Of a DNA stretch of 5,128 nucleotides, positions 1-5,128 are shown in pieces (positions within the stretch are counted from its first letter, which is position 1; every line of letters starts with the position of its first letter). This stretch comes from CAZNDN01 sp964571815 (GTDB taxonomy: Bacteria > Fibrobacterota > Chitinivibrionia > Chitinivibrionales > WJKA01): assembly GCA_964571815.1 (NCBI GenBank), contig CAZNDN010000213.1:1-5128 (forward strand), in the 5' to 3' direction. A program made the translations under genes and the position numbers. The notes beneath the pieces are model-generated. The model did no database searches. It was not told the DNA's origin and saw nothing but the letters and a program-made list of their open reading frames with translations.

Positions 1-75
1 GAAACGGGGACCGACGGCTCTGCTGAAGCAGGAGCCGTTACGCCCGGAGTGTACATAATCAAACCCGCAAGGTGA
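1..75 (+). CDS. 3' end of an exported protein gene, possible T9SS-type tail (partial)
   Basis: The reading frame is open from base 1 and ends at TGA 73-75, giving 24 residues ending VTPGVYIIKPAR. The PGVYIIK motif resembles the last core beta-strand of type A T9SS sorting domains, which typically read LPAGVYxVxL/K near the C-terminus. Gene 1 has the comparable LPAGMYRIQL near its own end. The strong terminator that starts 25 bases after the stop supports this as a true gene end. The rest of the gene lies left of the window, so its main function cannot be told. The match is short, and the usual last basic strand is reduced to PAR, so the sorting-tail reading is an inference. Confidence 0.66.
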   Translation, partial: ETGTDGSAEAGAVTPGVYIIKPAR

Positions 76-99
76 AGCACCTTTCAGGCGGCGTGATCC

Positions 100-146
100 G
101 AAGCCGGCAATGCGGAAGCCAACCGCATTGCCGGCTTCACTTTTTT
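100..146 (+). terminator. Strong rho-independent terminator
   Basis: A perfect 16-bp inverted repeat (arms 100-115 and 123-138) encloses a 7-base loop at 116-122. After a 2-base gap follows an uninterrupted run of six T (141-146). It sits 24 bases past the stop codon at 73-75. It should end the transcript of the upstream gene and insulate gene 1 from read-through. On the minus strand there is no matching T-run, so it works in the + direction only. Confidence 0.93.
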
Positions 147-164
147 GCGGCCAACCAGGTTTCT

Positions 165-193
165 CTGAAAATTCGGTGAATAAATGCTATATT
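165..193 (+). promoter_or_regulatory. Candidate promoter 1 for gene 1
   Basis: CTGAAA (165-170, four of six matches to TTGACA) lies 17 bases upstream of TATATT (188-193). The -10 box is preceded by TGC, an extended -10 signature. The segment is clearly more AT-rich than the flanking coding DNA and lies between the upstream terminator and gene 1. The model used is housekeeping sigma70. If the host uses a Bacteroidota-type promoter (TTTG-containing -7 box), this call would be weaker. It competes with the second candidate at 221-229. Confidence 0.42.
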
Positions 194-220
194 ATAATAA
201 TGGAGGCGAAGCTCAAAAAA

Positions 221-229
221 TGGTATAAT
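221..229 (+). promoter_or_regulatory. Candidate extended -10 promoter 2 for gene 1
   Basis: A perfect TATAAT (224-229) is preceded directly by TGG, forming an extended -10 element. The hexamer at the -35 distance (201-206, TGGAGG) is a poor match, so recognition would rest on the extended -10. A second bare TATAAT lies at 193-198. A start near 236 would give a leader of about 43 bases before the ATG at 279. This is the best -10 match in the region, but it is only sequence matching. Confidence 0.5.
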
Positions 230-266
230 TAAGGTAACACTGTATCTGATGCGGTAGTTCCACAAC

Positions 267-281
267 AGGGGGGTTGCAATG
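267..281 (+). promoter_or_regulatory. Ribosome binding site and start of gene 1
   Basis: AGGGGGG at 267-273 lies five bases upstream of the ATG at 279-281. It is a G-rich, serviceable Shine-Dalgarno element. Together with the signal peptide that begins right at this ATG, it fixes the start. Confidence 0.72.
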
Positions 282-3215
282 ATCTTCAGGCGAACAACCG
301 CGGTGGGCGGATGCGCACTGGCTGTTATGGTTGCGGTTTTCTTCGGGACGGTAACCGCGGAGGCCGGCGAGCAGGATGTGCTCCGGTATCGGGAGCGTGA
401 ATATGAGAAGCTCCAGTATATCGTGTCGCAGGGCGGTACGTACAACCAGACCCATGTGGTCGACGATAAGAGCTTCATGCGCGATGGGTACCCGGGGCAG
501 ACCGTCACCCTCGACAAGGTGGTAAAACCCGAGCAGGTGATGGAACCTCAGGCGCTGGTTCTGGAGACCGACCGCGATGCGCTGGATGTGGTGCTGCGCA
601 GGACCGAGGCGCTGCTGAACCATCTCAAAGTCCTCCCCGGGGCACCCGATCTGAGCGAGCACGAAGCGTCCCTGGCCAACCTGAAGAATGAAAACTCGTC
701 AGTGGCGGTCTCCGACGTTGCGCGGCGAAAGGAACTCTACCACCAGGCCTGCGATGTCAGGCGGAGTATTGCGCTGGCTAATCCGCTTCTAGATTTCAAG
801 GATCTGCTTTTCGTTGAGTTCTGCTACCTCAAGGGCACTCATCTGCATATCTGTTCCCAGTTTCATGCGTCGCAGAACCAGTATACCGGCGGGCGTCTCT
901 GTGTGCTCGAAGAGGCTCTCGGGCCGGAGCCCCGGCGGCGTGACCTGCTCGAGAATGCGGTAGTCGAGAATGGCCCGCAGCAGGGGAAGAAGCTCGAGGG
1001 TGGTATGTTCCTTTCTCCGGAACTCTCCTGGGACGGCTCTACCGTGTACTTTGCCTGGAGCGCCAAGTCCGAAGGCGGATGGACCGAGGGGAATTCCTTT
1101 CACGTGTTCCGGGTCAACAGCGACGGCACGGGGCTTCGTCAGCTCACGTTCGGCCCCACCGACGATTTCGACCCCTGCGTTCTTCCCAATGGCAGGCTCG
1201 CCTTTCTCTCGACGCGTCGGGGGCTGCCCTATTTCATGTACCTTCGCTGCGGCGGAGACCGCCCCTCGTACACCCTCTACTCGATGAAACCCGACGGTAG
1301 CGACATATACCCGCTCAGCTATCACGAAACCCACGAGTGGAACCCCAGTGTCGATAACGAGGGCAGGATTGTGTATAGTCGCTGGGACTATGTCGACCGG
1401 GCATCGGATATTGCCCACCATATCTGGTATTGCAACCCCGACGGCACCGACCCGCGGGCGCCGCACGGAAACTATCCCCACCCTTACGTGGACAATTGGG
1501 TTGCCGGCGATCACTACACCCCGCCGGTTATCGACGGGCACAAACTGGGCGGACTGCGGGGCGCCAAGGGCGCGTCGCCTCTTCGCCCTAATGCCGAACT
1601 CAATATCCGGGCCATTCCCGGGTCTCACAAGTACATCGCTACCGCCGTGGGCCATCACGGCGTTGCCTGCGGCTCGCTGATCATGATCGATACGCGGGTG
1701 AAGGACGACGGGATGATGTCGCAGGTGAAGCGCGTAACGCCCAACTGCCTCTTCCCCGAGACCGAAGATTCCTACGGGGCCGAAAAAGATGTCGACCTCT
1801 GGGGAAGGCCGTACCCGCAGGATTTGCCCTATACGCACCCGCAATATTACCGAACCGCCGCCTACGCCACGGCATGGCCTTTCAGCGAAGACTTCTATAT
1901 CTGTAACCACTGGAAAAGCATCATCCTGCTCGACCGTTTCGGCAACAGGATTCCGCTCCATACGCTGAACTGGGACGAGAAGGAATGGAACGAAACCGGC
2001 AATTTCCGTCCGATTGACCCCATGCCGTTTCAGGCGCGGCCCATACCGAAAGTGGTTGCGGACAGGACCACTGAAGGGGAGGACAGGGATACAATCAAGG
2101 CCAAGGCTGTTATCAGTGTCCAGAATATTTACGAAATGTCACCCTTCCCCTGGCCTGAGGGAGTGAAAGAGCAGAAGAAGATCAAATGGATGCGCATCGT
2201 CCAGGTTTTCCCCTGGATTTACAGCTACGGCATTAACGCGGGCGGTTTCAGCATGGCCACGGCCCGCATGTCGCTGGGTATCGTGCCGGTTGAGGAAGAC
2301 GGAAGCGTATACTGCGAAGCCCCCATCCACAAGCCGATCTATTTCCAGGCGCTCGACGAGAACCAGATGGCCGTCCAGAGCATGAAATCGGTTACCTACG
2401 TGCACAAGGGGGAACATCTTTCGTGTGTGGGGTGCCATGAAGATAAGTGGAAAGCGATTCCACCGATGACTTCCACGCCGATCGCCTTGCAACGAGAGCC
2501 GTCGGAGCTGACAGCCGAATTCCCCGGGCACTTGACCGACCCCAACAAGGGCGCGGTGCCGTTCAACTATTTCCTTCTGGCACAGCCGGTGCTTGCCGAA
2601 CTCGGCTATCCTACCGACTACGCGACAATAAAGAAGCGGGGGTGGCATCCGAAAGCCAGTTCGTTTTCAATGCCGGGACGGGTTGGGGCACACGAATCCG
2701 ATCTGGGCGGGGAATTGCTCGAAAAGTACAAGAACGGTGAGGTAAGCGACGAGCAGTTTCATCGGCTCGTGATGTGGCTGGACATTGCCACGATGCGGTT
2801 GGGGTGGTACAACGACACGAGTCAAGCCAAGGCGGGGGAGGTTGTGTGGCCCGAAGTCGACATGGTACCGGGAAACCCGCTGGGCATTGAAGACGGCACC
2901 GTCGCTGTGCGCGACGCTGCGCTGGAAGACCTCCGCCGGAGAGGGCGTCTTGCCGAGCCTTCGGTGGGGGAGACACCCGCCCGTCGAATCAGCATACGGG
3001 TCTCCGGAAACCACGTGCATGTGGAAAGCCCCTTCGGTGGACCACTTGAATACTACATCCACGACCTCCGCGGCCGAACGGTGGAAGACATGAGAGGGCG
3101 CGCGGATGCACGGACACTGCGTGCCGATATCTCGAACCTCCCGGCCGGCATGTACCGCATCCAGCTTCGGTCGAATCGGGTGCACCATTCGGCGACGTTC
3201 CTGCGAACGCGGTAG
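279..3215 (+). CDS. HzsA-related exported mono-heme c protein with beta-propeller and T9SS-type tail
   Basis: A complete 978-residue protein of unknown reaction in the HzsA-related family. Residues 1-28 form a signal peptide (basic RR, hydrophobic core, cleavage near TAEA/GE). Residues 31-170 look mostly helical and carry the family-like motifs VVLRRTEALLNHL (104-116) and RRSIALANPLLDF (161-173). Residues 240-560 hold TolB/PD40-like propeller repeats such as VNSDGTGLRQLTFG and SMKPDGSDI, and a GHHG motif at 458-461. Residues 610-725 resemble the heme-bearing middle domain of hydrazine synthase alpha, with LGIVPVEEDGSVYCEAP and then CVGCH (716-720), a covalent heme c site. Residues 740-865 contain the family's C-terminal WLD segment, and 901-978 look like a sorting tail. 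HzsA of anammox bacteria is about 800 aa with two c hemes; this protein is longer and shows only one CXXCH. It should act outside the cytoplasm. Hydrazine synthesis is not implied. The next gene is its paralogue. Confidence 0.95.
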   Translation: MIFRRTTAVGGCALAVMVAVFFGTVTAEAGEQDVLRYREREYEKLQYIVSQGGTYNQTHVVDDKSFMRDGYPGQTVTLDKVVKPEQVMEPQALVLETDRDALDVVLRRTEALLNHLKVLPGAPDLSEHEASLANLKNENSSVAVSDVARRKELYHQACDVRRSIALANPLLDFKDLLFVEFCYLKGTHLHICSQFHASQNQYTGGRLCVLEEALGPEPRRRDLLENAVVENGPQQGKKLEGGMFLSPELSWDGSTVYFAWSAKSEGGWTEGNSFHVFRVNSDGTGLRQLTFGPTDDFDPCVLPNGRLAFLSTRRGLPYFMYLRCGGDRPSYTLYSMKPDGSDIYPLSYHETHEWNPSVDNEGRIVYSRWDYVDRASDIAHHIWYCNPDGTDPRAPHGNYPHPYVDNWVAGDHYTPPVIDGHKLGGLRGAKGASPLRPNAELNIRAIPGSHKYIATAVGHHGVACGSLIMIDTRVKDDGMMSQVKRVTPNCLFPETEDSYGAEKDVDLWGRPYPQDLPYTHPQYYRTAAYATAWPFSEDFYICNHWKSIILLDRFGNRIPLHTLNWDEKEWNETGNFRPIDPMPFQARPIPKVVADRTTEGEDRDTIKAKAVISVQNIYEMSPFPWPEGVKEQKKIKWMRIVQVFPWIYSYGINAGGFSMATARMSLGIVPVEEDGSVYCEAPIHKPIYFQALDENQMAVQSMKSVTYVHKGEHLSCVGCHEDKWKAIPPMTSTPIALQREPSELTAEFPGHLTDPNKGAVPFNYFLLAQPVLAELGYPTDYATIKKRGWHPKASSFSMPGRVGAHESDLGGELLEKYKNGEVSDEQFHRLVMWLDIATMRLGWYNDTSQAKAGEVVWPEVDMVPGNPLGIEDGTVAVRDAALEDLRRRGRLAEPSVGETPARRISIRVSGNHVHVESPFGGPLEYYIHDLRGRTVEDMRGRADARTLRADISNLPAGMYRIQLRSNRVHHSATFLRTR
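2424..2438 (+). other. CXXCH heme c attachment motif (CVGCH) in gene 1
   Basis: These codons encode C716-V-G-C719-H720, the classical motif for covalent heme c attachment by thioether bonds, with the histidine as proximal axial ligand. It is followed by ED, giving the CVGCHE signature seen across HzsA-related proteins. It is the only CXXCH in the 978 residues. Heme attachment takes place outside the cytoplasmic membrane, which agrees with the signal peptide. Confidence 0.88.
2979..3212 (+). other. Probable type A T9SS sorting domain at the C-terminus of gene 1
   Basis: Residues 901-978 follow a proline- and charge-rich linker and form a small beta-rich domain. The order is that of type A sorting tails: an early strand pair (ISIRVSGNHVHVES), YYIHDLRGRTV (matching the usual hxhxDhxGRhV), ADISNLPAGMYRIQLRS, and a basic end (FLRTR). 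In T9SS organisms this domain directs export across the outer membrane and is then removed. The assignment rests on motif recognition. A FlgD-like Ig domain is the main alternative, as the two families look alike. Confidence 0.78.
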
Positions 3216-3478
3216 TGTTTCCATCGATGATCGCGCGCTTTGCGCCCGCTTGACCTTCGCACCTCCGCGGGGTTCAGCCGGGCGTATGCCGTGACTGGAT
3301 CAGGTTGTAGACACCACCGGACAAATCTCGCTTCCCGGAAGACTGTTCCTTCCCCGGCAACATGAGGAATGCCCGTCACCTGCTCGAAGGGTTGAACGAT
3401 TTAGGAAATGGTGCTGGATTGGGGCAGATCGGATTGTAACAGTATATCAATAGTATCAATTACTTTGAGCCGGCATCC

Positions 3479-3507
3479 TTGACTTTCAGGCTTATATTTC
3501 GTATGAT
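3479..3507 (+). promoter_or_regulatory. Near-consensus sigma70-type promoter of gene 2
   Basis: TTGACT (3479-3484, five of six consensus bases) and TATGAT (3502-3507, five of six) are separated by exactly 17 bases (3485-3501). Transcription would start near 3514, inside or beside the palindrome CCATATATGG (3509-3518), leaving a leader of about 90 bases before the ATG at 3604. Position, strand and AT-rich context all fit. It suggests that gene 2 is expressed from its own promoter and not only by read-through from gene 1. Confidence 0.75.
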
Positions 3508-3558
3508 ACCATATATGGCCCGAGGAAGTGTTTCAGCACGCGATAGAGAGAACATGAA

Positions 3559-3588
3559 GGAGCCGACGCACTCGAGGCGGTCGGCCCC
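3559..3588 (+). promoter_or_regulatory. Possible leader hairpin upstream of gene 2
   Basis: The arms 3559-3567 and 3580-3588 can pair over nine positions with one A/C mismatch, around a 12-base loop that contains CTCGAG. The 5' arm overlaps the best Shine-Dalgarno-like sequence in the leader (GAAGGAG, 3556-3562), which has no usable start codon at normal spacing. It could shape translation initiation, or it may be chance in GC-rich DNA. Confidence 0.3.
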
Positions 3589-3603
3589 GGTACGACGCAC
3601 AGG

Positions 3604-5128
3604 ATGTCCGTGAATATGCTCGATACCCGACGCCCCTTACCCACGCTTGCCGTTCTTGTCGCCCTTGCCTGCCCGGTTTTGGGTGGGCCCGATATCGATG
3701 CGTTCAGGCGGGAGCAGTACGACCGGCTTAACCGGCAGATCGCTCGCGGCGGCCTTGCGAAGAGCAGAGCCCGCCGACAGGTACTGGAGGCTCAGTGCGC
3801 TGATCGCCAGGCGCTTATCCGGGAATCCGACCGGACACCATCGGATGTGGTTATTCGTCGAACCGAAGCCCTGCTCGACAACCTCAAGGGGAAGATTCCC
3901 GGGAGCACCTGGCGTTCCTTTCGTGAGCGATTGGACCGGGTAGCCGGAGCGTCGGGCGGCCTGGCCAGGCGCTCTTCCACCCACAAGTCTTCCGCGGATC
4001 AGCAGGTTTTCATGCAGGCGGCGGCATTGCGTCGTGAGATCGCCTTTGCGAATCCGCTGCTTGATTTCGACCGGATTCTGTGTTTTGACTACAAGGGCCA
4101 CGGAATCAGGCACATGGCATGGATTCACAGCTCCCTCGGCAATCAGCCCTTCATCCTGGAAAACCCTTTTAGCGATGCTCCCACGGCCAACTATTTCATG
4201 GAGAATTCTATCGCCGAAAACGGTCCCAACCAGGGAGGCACCCTCAACAGGAGGGGCTACAACAGCATCGATCTCTCGCTGGACGCCACGAAGGTCTTCT
4301 TCTCGTACGCCGACAGTTCCTGCGGTCACGCAGGAAAATTCTACTTCTCTTTCAATTCGGAAGATCCGGCAAACGGATATGGTGACGGTCCGGAGCCGTG
4401 CCAGAATCACCTGTTCAGCGTGAATGTCGACGGTACCAACCTGCGCCAGTTGACCTTCGGCGAGTGGAGTCATCAGCACCCCTGCTGCCTGCCCAACGGA
4501 AGAGTGGTGTTTGTCTCTTTCGAAAGCGGCGGCAACGACCGCTGCGTTGCCGAACCGTCCCATGCGCTGTGGTCCATGAAACCGGACGGCAGTGATATCA
4601 TTCAGTTGAGTTTTCACGAAACCGCCGAGTGGTTCCCCCGTCTGGACAACAACGGCATGCTCATGTACACGCGGTGGGACTACGTTGACCGTTCGGCCGA
4701 CTGCGCCCAGCATTTCTGGACCTGCTATCCCGACGGACGGGATCCCCGGGCGCCTCACGGCAACTACTCTCATCCATGGGTCGGCAAACGACTGGTGGAC
4801 AAGTACCCCGAAGTAATCGACTATACCGGGTATTCCATCCCCGAGGGAATTCCGTACGAGGGATTGAGCGGCGCCAGGTTCAGGCCCTATGCGGAATACT
4901 GCTTCCGTCCGATTCCGGGGTCCAACAAGATCATCGGCGTTGCCGGCGGGCACCACGGCAACGAATTCGGCTCCATTATCATGCTTGATCTGTCGGTGGT
5001 CGACGACGGCATGATGTCGCAGGTGACGCGTATCACGCCCGACATTCCGTTCCCTGAGTCGGAGGGTGAGTGTGTCGGCTCGCAGTTGTACGGCTATCCC
5101 TGGGCGCTCAGCGAAGACTACTACCTCG
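3604..5128 (+). CDS. Second HzsA-related exported protein, paralogue of gene 1 (3' end outside window)
   Basis: The frame is open from an in-frame TAG at 3544 through the window edge: 508 codons from the ATG at 3604 plus one base. Residues 8-27 form a signal peptide (RR, then PLPTLAVLVALACPVLG). Motifs shared with gene 1 in the same order are DVVIRRTEALLDNL (81-94), RREIAFANPLLDF (143-155), VNVDGTNLRQLTFG (273-286), SMKPDGSDI, RWDYVDR, DPRAPHGNY, GHHG (449-452) and DDGMMSQV (467-474). Over residues 324-393 versus 335-404 of gene 1, 48 of 70 residues are identical by hand count. This part is the helical N-terminus and the TolB/PD40-like propeller; any heme motif and sorting tail would lie beyond the edge. 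The start is uncertain: GTG 3610 lies five bases after AGGA (3601-3604), and ATG 3616 gives the more compact signal peptide. Function unknown, presumably related to gene 1. Confidence 0.9.
   Translation, partial: MSVNMLDTRRPLPTLAVLVALACPVLGGPDIDAFRREQYDRLNRQIARGGLAKSRARRQVLEAQCADRQALIRESDRTPSDVVIRRTEALLDNLKGKIPGSTWRSFRERLDRVAGASGGLARRSSTHKSSADQQVFMQAAALRREIAFANPLLDFDRILCFDYKGHGIRHMAWIHSSLGNQPFILENPFSDAPTANYFMENSIAENGPNQGGTLNRRGYNSIDLSLDATKVFFSYADSSCGHAGKFYFSFNSEDPANGYGDGPEPCQNHLFSVNVDGTNLRQLTFGEWSHQHPCCLPNGRVVFVSFESGGNDRCVAEPSHALWSMKPDGSDIIQLSFHETAEWFPRLDNNGMLMYTRWDYVDRSADCAQHFWTCYPDGRDPRAPHGNYSHPWVGKRLVDKYPEVIDYTGYSIPEGIPYEGLSGARFRPYAEYCFRPIPGSNKIIGVAGGHHGNEFGSIIMLDLSVVDDGMMSQVTRITPDIPFPESEGECVGSQLYGYPWALSEDYYL

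Larger units (their letters stand above)
3216..3603. other. 388-base intergenic region between the two paralogues
   Basis: No convincing gene was seen on either strand. The left part (3216-3430) is GC-rich and looks featureless; no intrinsic terminator for gene 1 was found, as the weak hairpins there have no T-run. From about 3430 to 3520 the DNA turns AT-rich and contains a 9-base-spaced direct repeat (TATCAAT at 3445-3451 and 3454-3460), a strong promoter, and a 10-bp palindrome at 3509-3518. The last 80 bases are a GC-rich leader with a hairpin. Confidence 0.7.

Noticed and set aside
213..662. Minus-strand open frames over the start of gene 1, reaching the promoter region
   Set aside because: They overlap the signal peptide and N-terminal motifs of gene 1, which is strongly supported, and show no ribosome binding site or recognisable motif.
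789..1961. 390-codon open frame on the minus strand inside gene 1
   Set aside because: It lies in exact codon register opposite gene 1 and exists because TTA, CTA and TCA codons are rare in the sense gene. It stops where gene 1 uses a CTA codon. It has no recognisable domain or own signals.
3053..3379. Minus-strand 108-codon frame covering the end of gene 1 and part of the gap
   Set aside because: Arginine-rich, low-complexity translation typical of shadow frames in GC-rich DNA; two thirds or so of it is in direct conflict with or adjacent to the sorting tail of gene 1.
3216..3430. Terminator or gene remnant after gene 1
   Set aside because: Short GC-rich hairpins (for example near 3335-3358) have mismatches and no T-run, and no frame shows recognisable protein similarity to the neighbouring genes.
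3554..3613. 19-codon open frame (MKEPTHSRRS...) overlapping the start of gene 2, as a possible leader peptide
   Set aside because: No ribosome binding site precedes its ATG, there is no run of regulatory codons, and no attenuator-like terminator follows.
3667..3678. Lipoprotein signal in gene 2 (cysteine at residue 23 within ALAC)
   Set aside because: The residues before the cysteine do not fit the lipobox (leucine at -2, alanine at -3), and the hydrophobic core continues past it, so ordinary signal peptidase cleavage near VLG/GPD is more likely.
3637..4956. 439-codon open frame on the minus strand inside gene 2
   Set aside because: Same antisense register as the frame opposite gene 1. Its resemblance to that frame is the mirrored conservation of the two sense paralogues, not evidence of an antisense protein family.
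279..5128. Calling the genes hzsA and inferring anammox metabolism
   Set aside because: Only the alpha-like subunit is seen, with a single heme motif in gene 1 and no beta/gamma subunit, hydrazine dehydrogenase or nitrite reductase in the window. HzsA-related proteins occur widely in non-anammox bacteria.

Overview
The window comes from a moderately GC-rich bacterium. It carries two complete or partial exported proteins of the HzsA-related family (proteins resembling the alpha subunit of anammox hydrazine synthase) and the last 24 codons of a third gene. Gene 1 ends in what looks like a type IX secretion (T9SS) type A sorting tail, and the fragment at the left edge ends in a similar PGVYIIK motif. 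T9SS tails point to the Bacteroidota/Fibrobacterota (FCB) supergroup or a related candidate phylum. HzsA-related proteins are common in Planctomycetes, Verrucomicrobia and several environmental candidate phyla, so they narrow the taxonomy little. The phylum cannot be fixed from this sequence alone.

Layout: (i) 1-75, the 3' end of an exported-protein gene; (ii) 100-146, a very strong intrinsic terminator that closes it; (iii) about 165-229, an AT-rich stretch with two promoter candidates; (iv) 279-3215, gene 1, 978 aa: signal peptide, helical N-terminal region, TolB/PD40-like beta-propeller, a heme-c domain with one CVGCH, and a C-terminal sorting tail; (v) 3216-3603, a 388-base gap without a convincing gene, holding a near-consensus sigma70-type promoter (TTGACT, 17 bp, TATGAT) and a possible leader hairpin; (vi) 3604 to the window end, gene 2, a diverged paralogue of gene 1 that is still open at the right edge after 508 codons.

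The two large genes are tandem, same-strand paralogues. They share the same N-terminal motif order and propeller signatures, and are 48/70 identical over one ungapped stretch by hand count, but each appears to have its own promoter. Both are probably exported; gene 1 is probably attached to the cell surface or released through the T9SS. Their reaction is unknown. The family name comes from structural similarity to hydrazine synthase and is not evidence of anammox metabolism; no other hydrazine synthase subunit is visible. No tRNA, rRNA, CRISPR array, insertion sequence or phage gene was seen.
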